Assembly: GCA_050084515.1 (NCBI GenBank) | Contig: CM114272.1 | Coordinates: 48,980,001 to 49,044,000 of the forward strand | Direction of reading: 5' to 3' | Length of the DNA stretch: 64,000 bases | DNA from: Blasia pusilla | Lineage: Eukaryota; Marchantiophyta; Marchantiopsida; Blasiales | Made by a program: the position numbers and the translations under genes | Notes under the pieces: generated by a model | What the model was told of the DNA's origin: nothing | Database searches by the model: none | Seen by the model: only the letters and a program-made list of their open reading frames with translations | Shown here: in pieces, positions 1-10,759 of the stretch | Layout of the letters: every line of letters begins with the position of its first letter | How positions within the stretch are numbered: the first letter of the stretch is position 1

Positions 1-27
1 AGTGGAACCACACAACATACACCGCAA

Positions 28-338
28 TATTGAAGATTGAGTTACAATCAAGCTCATGAGACACATAAATTGCTATATTTGATACTTCACACGAAATAGG
101 AAATCTTAATCTTGGTTAGTCAGTTAAGCGCGATTATCTTAACTAGGGTTAGTTAATCACAGTTAGTCTAACTCGAGACTATGGTTAAGGTTAGGGTTAG
201 GGTTTCTTGTACATACCCTATATAATTGAGAAGGGGACCAGCCTCCACTTATTCTCTCATTGCAAATTTCATTCCCCATGGTGGTGTGTGAGTGTGAGAG
301 CCGTTTCCCACCAATTATGCTTCTTTAGCAGTTTTCCA
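28..338 (+). repeat. 5' LTR of copia copy A
   Basis: About 311 bp, starting TATTGAAG (probably a decayed TG start) and ending in CA just before the primer-binding site. It matches the 3' LTR at 4155-4450 along most of its length, with small indels such as an extra GGTTAG-like unit. A TATA box (CTATATAATT) lies at 218-227, the expected place for the element's promoter. Confidence 0.9.
218..227 (+). promoter_or_regulatory. TATA box in copia LTR
   Basis: CTATATAATT is conserved in all LTR copies that can be read (also near 4338, 50253 and 50680), about 120 bp before the LTR end. It is inferred to be the core promoter for genomic RNA of this family. Confidence 0.6.
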
Positions 339-340
339 TA

Positions 341-352
341 TGGTATCAGAGC
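341..352 (+). other. Primer-binding site, initiator tRNA-Met type
   Basis: TGGTATCAGAGC starts two bases after the 5' LTR. It is the classic copia primer-binding site, complementary to the 3' end of initiator methionine tRNA. It fixes the end of the 5' LTR at 338. Confidence 0.88.
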
Positions 353-856
353 GATACGAGAATATCACTTGAAATTCTTGGTGTTTGAGGAGATAAGAGA
401 GGCAAGAGAAGGAAAAATTTGACTTTTTGAGAAGGAAATTTTCTTCAAAGCTTAGTGGATGCATATTAGAGATGGAGCTTTGACGGTGATAAAACTTTGG
501 AGGCATTTTTTAGAGCTTTCCCGACCAATTTAGCCATATGGATCCGCAGTGGCTAGAATGACGCCATAAGTTGGTTCTAGCCATCTTGTAGAGCTTGTTG
601 AGAGCTTTCCAATGCACCCAAAATCGCTTGACTTTGACATTCTGAGCTCGTGCAGTAGCAATTTAAGTGTAGGAAAGTGTAATTAATGAAGAAAAATTGT
701 GTAGTTTGCTCTAAACAGGCCAATTTCGACTAGTTCTTTCATCCAGTTGATCAACTTTGGCAAATTTCAGGTCAATTTTTATGTAGGAGTGGTCTATGCT
801 TCAATTGGAGCAGTAGAGAGCTTGAAATTATGTTTTTGTGAGAGAAACCGTTCGTC

Positions 857-1579
857 ATGGAGTATTCCTCAACAACAATCACAAGCGAGAAGCTAGATAA
901 GCAGAATTAGAATGTGTGGAAGCTACGCATGAAACAATTTCTCATGGATCAAGAACTATGGGAGCTTTTGAGAGGTGATGAAGCCAAGCCAGAAGGTGAC
1001 TCAACAGACTTGAATGTTCATGCTTGGAACAAACGTGCAAGACAAGTAATCCACTATATTTCAATAACGATCAATTCGCCAATGATAGGTCATATTCAAG
1101 ATGTTGATATTCTGAAGGAGGCCTAGGATGCATTGGAAAAGCTGTTCCAGACATCTACAAAGGCCAGAAAGCTTCAATTGAAACAAAAATTGAAGTGAGG
1201 AAAGGATTGTAGAGTGACTATATTGAGTATCACACATATTGTTGATCAGTTGAATAGCATTGGAGTGACAGTAGCAGATGATGATCTGATTTTGTTCACT
1301 CTTCAAGGCCTTCCAAAGGATTACAAGTCCTTTGAGACCTCTATCTCTGTGAGAGAGATGTATCCAACCTTTCAAGAGTTAGTGTCAGTGCTAATCAGTG
1401 AAGAGATGCGCCTAGTAGGCAACAGTAGCTTGTCTAGTCTGCAAGAGAGTGCGTTATTTGCAGGTTATGGATCAATCAGAGGCAGGGGTTGTGATAGTAG
1501 CTTCCGTGGTCATGGTGGATTTCAAGCATATGGAGGAAGAGGCACTCAATATAATGTCACTCAATCAACTACAAACTAG
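857..1579 (+). pseudogene. copia copy A gag
   Basis: One reading frame from the ATG at 857 carries a copia gag (UBN2-like) region: an N-terminal segment with VWKLRMKQFL, then a section with LNSIGV and LQGLPKDYKSFE. It ends in a Gly/Arg-rich stretch. The frame is broken by several stop codons, including those at about 908 and 1124, but it does not shift, which suggests decay by point mutation. The CCHC zinc knuckle expected after the Gly-rich stretch is not recognisable. Gag would package element RNA into virus-like particles; this copy cannot do so. Confidence 0.78.
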
Positions 1580-1879
1580 TACCAGACAGAATCATAAGGT
1601 GGTGATGGTGGAAATGGTTGGGGTGGAGGTCAGTAGCAGAGGGTCCCTCGATCTTGCAATTAATATGGGATAAAGTTTTGCTTCAAGAAGAAGGCAAATA
1701 TGAGAACAGTAGCCTTACAGCAACAAAACTATGTGGAGCAACAACTCCAAGAGCAGTACCAAGAACAACAACATTCATAAACGGTGCATCTCTGGGTCAT
1801 GACTCATCATATGCGAGCAATGGTCAAGAAAGACTCCACAGCAGATTGGTACATTGACTGTGGTGTATCATAATAGCAT

Positions 1880-2513
1880 CCAACATCAAGTGACTTGCCA
1901 TTACATTCCACAACAAAATGGAGTGGTTGAGAGGAAGAATTGACATATTACTGAAGCGACACGAGCTATGCTGACTGAGAAGAACATACCTAAGGTGTAT
2001 TGGGCAGAGGTTGTAGCATGTGCAGTCTTCTTAATCAACTGAACTCCAACAGCAGGAGTTCATGATAAAACTCCATTTGAAGTCTTCATAGGAAGTAAAC
2101 CTGATTTTTCCTTCTTGAAAGTATTTGGCTGTATTTATTATGCTCATGTTTCTTCTGAGAGACGTCATAAATTAGACCCCAACTTTGAAAGATGTATCTT
2201 CATTGGGTATGGTGATGGAAGTAAGGGGTATAAGTGCTACATTCCATCCTCTACGCAACTTATTATTAGTCATGATGTTGTCTTTGATGAGCTAACGTTA
2301 TGGTATACTTCATCTGAGCCTATTCCACCTCTAAACTCGTCTGTTGAGGGGGAGAATGTGACTGTAAACCAACAAATATTGTTTTCAACTTCTCCAAGTA
2401 CCAGTTCAGGATTAGGAGAGGTCTTAGATTCATCAGTTAAATCTGTGAGTCCATGGATCGGAAGAGTACGTATTCAGTCTGTTGACACTGGTCAGAGCTC
2501 GAATCAAGTATAA
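1880..2513 (+). pseudogene. copia copy A integrase, C-terminal half
   Basis: The remnant begins near the end of the integrase catalytic core with PQQNGVVERKN, which contains the family's last catalytic glutamate. It continues through KVYWAEVVA and the copia linker motifs KVFGCIYYAHV and RCIFIGYGDGSKGYKCY. The HHCC finger and first two catalytic acids are missing because of an internal deletion upstream. Several stop codons lie before 2115, after which the frame stays open to 2513. The same segment in copy B (47739-48292) is a close match. Confidence 0.82.
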
Positions 2514-2597
2514 GAGGCATCTACCTCTAAACAACAACTTTGTAGATCACGTAGAGTTACACATCCAATTCATAGATTCATAAATGAAGGTTTCCTT

Positions 2598-4167
2598 GTG
2601 ACACATCATGCATATATGATGACTACCCTTCAAGAACAAGAGCCGAGTTATTTTGAAGAAGCTGCAAGTAAAGTCAAATGGATTGAAGCTATGGAGGAAG
2701 AGCTTGCTGCATTAAGACATCAACAGACATGGGAGTTGGTTGATATACCTTTTGGTAAGGAAGCTATTGGTTGCAAATGGGTTTACAAAATCAAGCGCAA
2801 TCAAGATGGTATAATTAACAGATACAAAGCAAGATTAATTGCTAAGGGCTATGCAGAATAATATGGCATCGATTATGAGGAAATGTTGTGCCCTGTTGCA
2901 AAGATGGCGACTACGAGAATAGTGGTTGCAGTTATAGTAAGTAAGAAGTGGAGATTACATCACATGGACGTCAAGAATGCTTTCTTGAATGGAGATCTAT
3001 ACGAGGAGGTATATATGACTCAACCACCTAGATACGAGCATCGCAAGTTTCCATTTCGCGTATGTACGTTGAAGAAAGCTCTATACGGGCTCAAACAAGC
3101 TCCAAGAGCTTGATATGGTAAGATTACATGCATCCTACAAGAATGGGGTTTTAGGGTATGTGTTATAAGTCTTGAGAGGACAAGATCATACGGTTCTTAT
3201 TGTGTTGTATGTTGACAATCTCCTGATTACTAGGAGTACTGAAGAAATGGTACAACAAGTCAAGCTTAAGTTACAAGTAGAATTTGATATGAAGGACTTG
3301 AGAGAACTCAAGTATTTCCTTGGTATTGAATTTATCAAGGTTGGAGAGAGCATGTGGTTACTACAACAACAATATGCTCTTCATATAATTTCAAAATATG
3401 GTATGACGACTTGTAAGCCAATCTCTACACCGTTGGATAAGAGTGTGAAGCTAAGAGTGGATAAAGGAGAGCTGCTTGCAGATTCTAATATGTACACGCG
3501 CATGGTTAGAAGTTTAATCTATCTAACTATAACCAGACGCAATTTGAGCTATGTTGTTGGCCTAGTGAGCCTGTTTATGCAAGCACCTTGAGAACCTCAT
3601 CTTGATGATGTGAGGAGGATTATGCGGTATGTGAAATTCTCTATTCAATTCGGGCTTCAATTTGAACCTTCTCTGAGTTTTCAATTACAGAGATTCATAG
3701 ATGCTAGGTGGGCAGGAAGCGTGTGTGATCGACACTCAACATCTGGTTATTCATTTATTTTGAGAAGCATAGCTATAAGTTGTGTTTCAAAGAAGCAACC
3801 TACAATCGCTTTATCTTCAACAGAGGTTGAGTACAAAAGAGCAACCAATGCAACATGTGAGGCGGTGTGACTTCATTAACTACTTGTTGAGATTGGTGTG
3901 TGTAACTTAGGACCTAGTGTAATATATGCACACAATATTAGTAGCATCAAGCTTGCTAATGCTCGTACAAAGCATGTCGAGATGTATTATCATTTTATTA
4001 GAGAGAAAGTATTTGTAGGAGAAATTGATCTTGTGTATATAGGTACAGATCAAAAAATTATTGACATCTTTACAAAGGCATTGCCTAGAGATAATTTTGA
4101 GATGTTTAGAAATGATTTAGGTGTTAGAGATATCGATATGAGGTTGAGGGGGAGTATTGAAGATTGA
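2598..4167 (+). pseudogene. copia copy A reverse transcriptase-RNase H
   Basis: Copia RT (RVT_2) is spread over several open stretches. 2598-2861 has the motif ending CKWVYKIK. 2883-3113 has [14 protein letters not shown], with the first catalytic Asp, and [11 protein letters not shown]. 3172-3591 has LYVDNLLI, where the usual YVDDLL second Asp is replaced by Asn. RNase H follows at 3610-4167, with GYSFIL, ALSSTEVEY, HVEMYYHFIREKV and DIFTKALPRD. The breaks are single nonsense codons or short indels. The D-to-N change in the polymerase active site also occurs differently in copy B (YFDNLLI), so both copies are inactive. Confidence 0.88.
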
Positions 4168-4450
4168 GTTACAGTCAAGCTCATGAGACACATGAATTGT
4201 TACATTTGGTACTCACACGAAGTAGGGAAGCTCAATCTTGGTTAGTCAGTTAAGCGCGATTATCTTAACTAAGGTTAGTTAATCAAAGTTAGTCTAACTC
4301 GAGACTATGATTAAGGTTAGGGTTGCTTGTACATACCCTATATAATTGAGAAGGGGACCACTTATTCTCTCATTGCAAATTTTGTTTCCATGGTGGTGTG
4401 TGAGTGTGAGAGCCGTTTCCCACCACTTATGCTTCTTTAGCAGTTTTCCA
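4155..4450 (+). repeat. 3' LTR of copia copy A
   Basis: This is the partner of 28-338, directly preceded by the purine tract GGTTGAGGGGGAG that primes plus-strand synthesis. It ends in CA at 4450 and abuts a gypsy integrase tail. Divergence from the 5' LTR is visible, so the insertion is not recent. Confidence 0.9.
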
Positions 4451-5690
4451 CACGTAAGCATGCAAGAACTACCACAAAGCTCGGATCAAATGTACCTTCA
4501 ATGTTAGGAAGGTGACATGGCGCACAATTACACACATGGTCCTTCCAAACCATAGTATCGCGTCCCTCCAATAAGAGAACACCAGATGGAAAAATATTGC
4601 GCACTCTCAAGATGGTGCGCCCTGCAGTCACATCCAACTTCGTGGATGCTGTATGCTACAAGTAGACATAGTCTCCTTGATTAAACCTCTAGATAGTGGG
4701 TTGATAACCACCTCCTCGGATAGTCGCATACCTCAATGTATCCCGATGTTGCGCAATTGGCAAGTTCTCAAACGCCATGGGCATCACTCTCCAAAATAAC
4801 TCAGCCCTCTGAGAACATGCTTGCATCCATACATCAGGGTCATCAAGGTTCAACACCTCACCAATATCTCGACGAATGGCCGCAGGTAAATCTGGCTCTC
4901 GGCCATAAAGCAACAAGTACGATGAGAAAGACGCTAAGGATGCTTGCTTGCTGAATCTGTATGCCATCGCCAACCACCGCAAGTGAAGGTCCCAATCTCA
5001 TATGGGATCTCTCTGCAAGCCATACTTGCGTAATCCTCTCTTCACCCTCTGCACAACCCTCTCTGCTAGTCCATTGGCCTTAGGATGATCTCGCAAAGTG
5101 GTTTCACAAGGCCAACACTTGATTACACAAGGCCTGAAAACTCCTCGTGAAACTCTGTACCCTGGTCTGTCAACACCTCAACTGGTGCATCGTAATGACT
5201 TAGCACTCGATCTAGGAAGGCATATGCTACTCCCTCACTCGCTTGTCAGGAAATGAAATCAACTCTATCCACTTCGAGAAGTGCTCGACCATCACCAACA
5301 CATAACGACTATGGCGCTCCGTCAAAGGCAAAGGTCCTGCAAAATCCAAACTCCATCTATAACCTAAGCCCATGGTTGAAAGTGGATGCAAGTGTGGAGT
5401 CGGAGCATTGAATGATGCTCGGACTCGATCATACACCATACATATGGCAACAAATTGTTGAGCATAAGTCTGCATGCTTCGCCACCAATACTGTATCTGG
5501 AGCAAGTTGTATGTCCGCTTCACTCCAAAATGACCCAACTCCTCGTGGGCATGATGTACCAAACGTGCTCTCTGCAAAGGATGAGGACCTACACGTACTC
5601 TACCATCCTCCTAAACTCGCAACACATGTGTCCCCTTCCACCGGAACTGTCTGGCTTGCTGTAGGATCCGATCTCGCTCTCTAGCACTCA
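4451..5690 (-). pseudogene. gypsy copy A integrase
   Basis: The N-terminal zinc-binding region at 5577-5440 reads HHAHEELGHFGVKRTY...YWWRSM, then C-x2-Y where the second Cys of the HHCC finger should be. The catalytic core at 5400-5227 has WSLDFAGPLPL with the first Asp and VLVMVEHFSKWIEL. After a broken stretch, 4982-4689 carries the post-core region (LLYGREPDLP). The tail near 4637-4451 reads like the C-terminal domain and runs straight into the copia LTR. Frameshifts and stops make it non-functional. Confidence 0.8.
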
Positions 5691-5867
5691 CTGTGCTCGC
5701 GAGGCTGCAGTACGCAGGTACTCCAAGACCACTCCATCGTCATGAATATCTCGGCCACCTGTCTCCTCACCAGCATCTGGATCTAAGGACTCTCCATCAT
5801 ACCTCACCATCGAAGTCTCAGCAATCTGACTCTCCATAGCCAACAAGCCCAAATAGGCTGACACGTG

Positions 5868-7200
5868 CTATCCTGGCACCAACTCCTCATCACTCTCATT
5901 ATGCCAACGAGCTCCAATCGTATCTTGCTGACTCGGGCATGGGTTACGGCTCAAACCATTTGCATCTTGGTTGAGCGTCCCAAGTCTATGCACCATCTGG
6001 AAGTCATACTCTTGTAACAAAAGAGCCCACCTCGCAAGCTTCCTTGTAAGCTTGTCGAACTCCATCAACCACTTAAGTGGTTGATGATCAGTAATGATGG
6101 TAAAGGGGTTGTCAAATAAATAATACCTGAAATGTGGGACAACCCACACTACAGCCAAACACTCACCCTTATTCGAGCTATACTTCACCTCTGTAACGTT
6201 GTTTGAGCGACTAGCGTAAGCCACCACGAACTCTCTACCATCATCGTCATGCAGGGTGAGTAGGGCTCCAAGCCCCAACATGATCCAATCGATATGCAAC
6301 TCGAAAGGACGCCCCTTGATCGGTCTCCTCAATATGGGCGCGGACGTCAATGTGTCCTTGAGCAGCTGAAATGCTCTCTCTTGCTCATCCCCCCAATGCC
6401 ACTCTTGATCCACCTTGGTCAACAAGGTTACCGGCTTCGCAATCGAACTGAAACCCTTGAAGTATCGTCGATAAAAGTTTGCCAATCCCATGAATGCACG
6501 AACTCAACTCACCTCAGTAGGGCGTGGAATGCGTGAAATAGCCTCTATCTTCGTCTGTTGCACATCAAGGCCCCTTGGGTATATCGTATGACCCAAGTAC
6601 TCAATCTGGTCATAGAAGAACTTGCACTTGCCTAGATGTAACTTTAGCCCATGTAACTACAATCTTCAAAACACCTCCTCTAGATGTCGCTCATGCTCCT
6701 CAACAGTGGCGCTAAAGACTACGATATCATCAATATAACACCTAGCAAAATCCACACTTACCAAGATCCTATCTATGATCCTGTGAATCTCAGCTACAGC
6801 GTTCTTTAACTTGAATGGTAAAAACCGCCACTGGTACAAACAATCCTTCTCGTGAGGATTGATGCCCAAATATGCCGTCTTCTACCTGTCCTCCAATCTG
6901 ATAGGCAGTTGATGGTATCCGACTTGCAAATCCAATAAACAGAAAACCTTTGCATGCCCAATTGTATCAAAGATCTCCTCAAGGGTGGGCATGGCATACT
7001 TATAGGACTTTGTCTGCCGATTGATAGGTCGATAATCACCACACATCCGCCTATCCGTCCAATTGCCATGCATATCCTTCTTGGCGAGCATGACAGTGGC
7101 CAATGCATACTCTTCATGCGATATCTCCACTAACCTTGCTCCAACCAAGTCCTGGCTCCTACTCTGAGTCAGAGCCCTCTCCATGTCACTGTACCTGTAG
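5868..7200 (-). pseudogene. gypsy copy A reverse transcriptase-RNase H
   Basis: RT at 7184-6882 has MCGDYRPIN, MPTLEEIFD and the catalytic block CLLDLQVGYHQ. 6869-6666 has WRFLPFKLKNA and the intact active-site box YIDDIVVFS. The connection and RNase H domain occupy 6491-5868: NFYRRY, then the first-Asp region HIDWIMLGLGA, SNKGECLAVVW, TDHQPLKWL and HRLGTLNQDANGLSR. Motif order and wording are typical of Ty3/gypsy. At least two frame breaks separate the parts. Confidence 0.9.
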
Positions 7201-7628
7201 GATTTTCAGAAGATCGACGTGTCATTCGACAACTCAATGCGGATCCCTTGACCCTTCAGTGTACCCAAATCATGCATGCTAAATGCGAAACAACTCCTAT
7301 AACTCCTCAGGAATTGATGTATCCGGTGCTGCTCTCCTCTTGTCAACTTAGAGCCCATATCTGGCTCCCAAGTCTCCATCGTGACTATGGTAGGACTCTC
7401 CAATGCGGATGTAGGTGGTTGCTATGGTGCAACCCTATCTCACACAAAAAAAACTCGACTGCTCCCCTATAACCAACTGCAAAATCGGATCTCCATGTGC
7501 AGTACCCGAAACCACACTCAATATTGTGGCTACCATCTCTTGACGTACCATATCAAGCAGTTTGCATCCATCGCCTAACAGAAGACATGACATCGTGATG
7601 CCTCTAATAGTGACGGTACTACCATCAC

Positions 7629-8603
7629 TCATGTGGGGAATTCCATCTCTCGCTCTTGCTCATGGACGTTGGGCTCCACCAACCGATGTACCTGGTCATC
7701 CCAAACCAAGCCAGGTCTGGCCTCCTTGAATGCATAGGAAGCAGGAAAACTCACCAATGTGGGAAACGCTGCCCATGGCTTGCTAATCCTATTGACCACA
7801 ATCAACGGCGGTCGATCATTGTGCCTCACTGTGATTGACAGCCCGGATCCAATATGGAATCTACCAACAATTGAGAGGGGCGCTCCAGCGCATATGCTCT
7901 CCGTAACACCTCGTGTGGGATCAAGTTGGTCCACCAAAGATGTGGACGATGTGCTCTAGAACCTACACTCGATATCCAAAAACATTGTCGGGCAGATCCA
8001 TGTGCGCACCTGATGTGCACTTCTCACCACGCGGGACCTCGAATCGCCCAAAATTGGCACATTCTCCAGAATGTATGCTGGAAAATGGGACTGATGCTCC
8101 TGTAAGTGTCGCAACATCCGCATCATCTCCCAAAATAACATGGACCGAGAGTCAGATAATCTCCTACCCCGTCCAGTACTCTACTGGCCCTGACACGGCC
8201 AACCAGCAATGACCAAGTCTATGGTCCCTACCCGCTCCAAGTCCTGCGCCCCCAACAATGAAATGTCCCTCAGTAGAGAACTCTAGTAATCTTGGATAGC
8301 GGACGCAGACAACAAGTCGAGAAAACGGAGGCGTAATTGGGCCACATGGTGAAGTGAAGCGCGCCTCGCAACATCATCAATCTCCACATATGGGTATTGC
8401 TGCACACGTACACCTGCTTGCAAAATAGCAGCTAACCTAATGTTGATCCCTCCAAAGAGATCCAATACCCGAATACCCTCCTCTCGGATGCGCCACAAAA
8501 TGGGTGTGGTATCCAAGGGCGTCATCATACCACTCTCGGCTACCTCGGGTTCCTCTAACCCGTCACGCTCTGGTGCAAACGTCTCGCTCCACGCGGTCTG
8601 CAC
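7629..8603 (-). pseudogene. Retrotransposon-borne cytosine-5 DNA methyltransferase (decayed)
   Basis: Minus-strand reading gives the C5-methyltransferase motifs in order. Motif I, VLDLFGGIN (S-adenosylmethionine binding), is near 8465. Motif IV, GWPCQG, holds the catalytic Cys codon at 8193-8195. Motif VI, ILENVP, is near 8060. An RAHRPHLWWTN block resembles motif VIII (7970). VSFPASYAF, VEPNVHEQEREMEFPT and neighbouring residues form motifs IX-X near 7750-7640. The frame is broken by a stop (TAG, 8181-8183) four codons after the catalytic Cys and by shifts near 8280, 8000 and 7930. The enzyme would transfer a methyl group to C5 of cytosine in DNA; as part of a retrotransposon it may have methylated element DNA. 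I recall reports of methyltransferases captured by LTR elements in charophytes and dinoflagellates. Confidence 0.82.
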
Positions 8604-8699
8604 ATGCTCAGTGGCTAAGCGTCGAAGCTCCTCAGTTGAGCCCCAAAGCGGAAACTCTCCTCCACGGACTCATGCGGCAACCAAGACACTCTTCTCCAT

Positions 8700-9641
8700 A
8701 GAAATGTGACAAACGAGAGTCTCCTCTGCATGGACATGTCCTTCAATCAAATCATTAGGCAAAATGACGGCGCTGCTAAATGCTGCTAAGGTCGCCATCT
8801 CTCCTACCCGGCGTTCGATCACTACAACTGTGAATGAAACGGGTAATGAGCTAAGGTGCCCATCACCTGAATTCCATCCTGGTCTTTAGGATGCTGAATC
8901 CTCCCAATAATCCAGGGAAAATCCCATTGGGTACAACACTGCTCCACCACCCAAGACGTCGGAGGACTCTACATCAGTCACTATCGCCTTGGCTCGAACC
9001 ACAGACTCATCTGTAGGATGTCCCGGGTGAATCCTCACCACGACCTCATGTCAGGTGATATACTGTGTGGTACTCACTCCACCCAAGGATGTTTGTATCC
9101 GGAATGGACAAGGCTCCACATCAGCCCTCGTCAGGTCCAAAACTCTAAATGTTGCTTTTCCCAACATGAGGGATTGCACTACTGAATCCAATAAGACACG
9201 CTGTGGACTAAAAGCTCTATCTCTTGGACTCACCAACTGAAAGACCTCTCCTTGGTTATCCAACAAAACAACACCAAGAGAAGCCATGACACACTCTATC
9301 ATGGGTCTAGCGCGCATCTTTGCCATCCTTACAGCCGCGGCCTGCTATGAATCTGACGTGGACGGCCCAAGCATCAGCTTCAACGGCAGGCCCATCATCT
9401 CCTCTGCAATTACCTCTGAATGTGATGCAAGAACTCCAACTCCACGCTCACATAGCATAGCGGCCAGCCGGAAAAGCTTGGTGGGCGTACCTCCCAACGT
9501 CATAACATCGGAAGCATAAAATAAAGGAGCGCGGTACACAATGGTGGCGGCCCCCAACACCGTGCTCGACACATGCTCCTCTTGAGCATCAATAATAGGA
9601 GTCATCAGACTCCCTTTTCCCACCGCCCTCTGTGCCTGCAC
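8700..9641 (-). pseudogene. gypsy copy A protease region
   Basis: Minus frames at 9641-9345 and 9326-9051 contain VLLDSVVQSLMLGK, which lines up with the retropepsin active site (usually D-S/T-G-A); the Gly is replaced here, so the site is dead. Downstream, after a stop near 9050, the reading resembles the copy B sequence (VLVG...LYPLG...LGWRSGDGR at 45050-44880). That shared block after the active site marks the family. The segment just before the methyltransferase (8700-8604) is a short linker. Confidence 0.6.
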
Positions 9642-9958
9642 ACCAATAACAACATCAACTCTCCGGGACCCATCGATGACCCATCGATGGGGTCCTCATC
9701 GCCTTGGACAAAGTGAAAGACTAAGGAAGTATGGTCTGTTTCCTGGCTTCCCCTCACTATGGATCCAACTCTGCGGCTGCTCCACGCGTAACAACTGCGG
9801 CGGCCTCCATCTAGGAAACCCCGTACACCCAGCTAGGATCCTCCATATCTTTGGCGGCTCCACAAGACATCGATGCCACGGATCCGGCATCGAGTGACCT
9901 CAATGCCATAACGGCAATCTACTGCTGTACATGTTGTATCTGAGCAGCCATCCCAGCC

Positions 9959-10717
9959 TCACACCCAGCATCTCCCCAACGCGTCTAGGTGGTGGGACTC
10001 TTCCTCCTCCATCGGCAACTCCACCATCCCCTCAGGCAAATCCAACTCCTCGTCCCCCAACGAGACTACTGGTGCACGACCTCTAGGCCCACCCGGACCG
10101 GCAACTTGCTCTGGTGCCCTCTCTAGCCCTCGGTCCAGACGTAACTCAAGGTGCAAGCTAAAACACCTGGTGCATGTGTGACCGTACCTCTGACAATAGT
10201 CACAATGATAACCTCCTGGTGCAGCACCATCTCCTCCTCCATGCTGAGGCACGCGTACATGACCATGAGGAGTGCAATCGCATTGATGATGGGCTCCACC
10301 ACATGACCAACAAGTAATCGTACATGAAGGCGCAGGTCTCTATGGCACGGTGTTTTGGTATTCTTTCTGAGATCGTGGTGCCACAGACCTATCTCGGAAT
10401 CCACGTTGTTGCAAAGGTGGCGCAGGCAATCGTGACCGCTCTCGCCCAGAACCCATGGTGGCTACGGTCTCCTCCGCCATGTTGCGCTCAATGTTCTCGG
10501 CAGTCCTAAAAGCATCTCTCAACGTAGTGGAGGTGTTCATAAGAAGCATCCCCTCTCTCACTCGTGTCTGTAGGGTCTGGTCCAGCATCGCGTACCATGA
10601 CTGGATAGTCTGAGCCTCTATCACCCCATGAGTGACTTTAATCAACCGGCGCAAGCGGGTGTAGGCCTCACACAAACTCTCACCCGGGCGCCTCTGGAAG
10701 TCATGGATGCTCCGCAA
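9959..10717 (-). pseudogene. gypsy copy A gag with CCHC zinc knuckle
   Basis: The frame at 10717-10340 has a retrotransposon gag core (FQRRPGESLCEAYTRLRRL, WYAMLDQTLQTRV, FRTAENIERNM). The frame at 10252-9959 has an intact CX2CX4HX4C knuckle, CDYCQRYGHTCTRC, for nucleic-acid binding. A frame change separates the two. Copy B has the matching core (LQDFQRISGESLREMFTRMRRL) and knuckle (CDHCHRYGHTRDRC). Confidence 0.8.
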
Positions 10718-10759
10718 CTTCTCCGTCTGTATCCCCTAGTAACTCGCCCTCAACTCAAC

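Larger units (their letters stand above)
1..4450 (+). mobile_element. Ty1/copia retrotransposon, copy A, near full length, decayed
   Basis: Two similar LTRs (28-338 and 4155-4450) enclose a tRNA-Met-type primer-binding site, gag, the end of integrase, reverse transcriptase, RNase H and a purine tract just before the 3' LTR. Integrase preceding RT is the copia gene order. The zinc knuckle, protease and front of integrase are mostly lost between about 1600 and 1880, and many nonsense codons interrupt every domain, so it cannot make its own proteins. Bases 1-27 resemble the gypsy LTR-like sequence near 44270, and bases after 4450 are the tail of a gypsy integrase, so this copy probably sits inside gypsy copy A. 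I found no clean target-site duplication. Two further copies lie at 47690-50374 and, inverted, from 51695. Confidence 0.92.

Noticed and set aside
180-205. Telomere-like GGTTAGGGTTAGGG
   Set aside because: Two or three units within the copia LTR, repeated in its other copies; part of the element and not a telomere.
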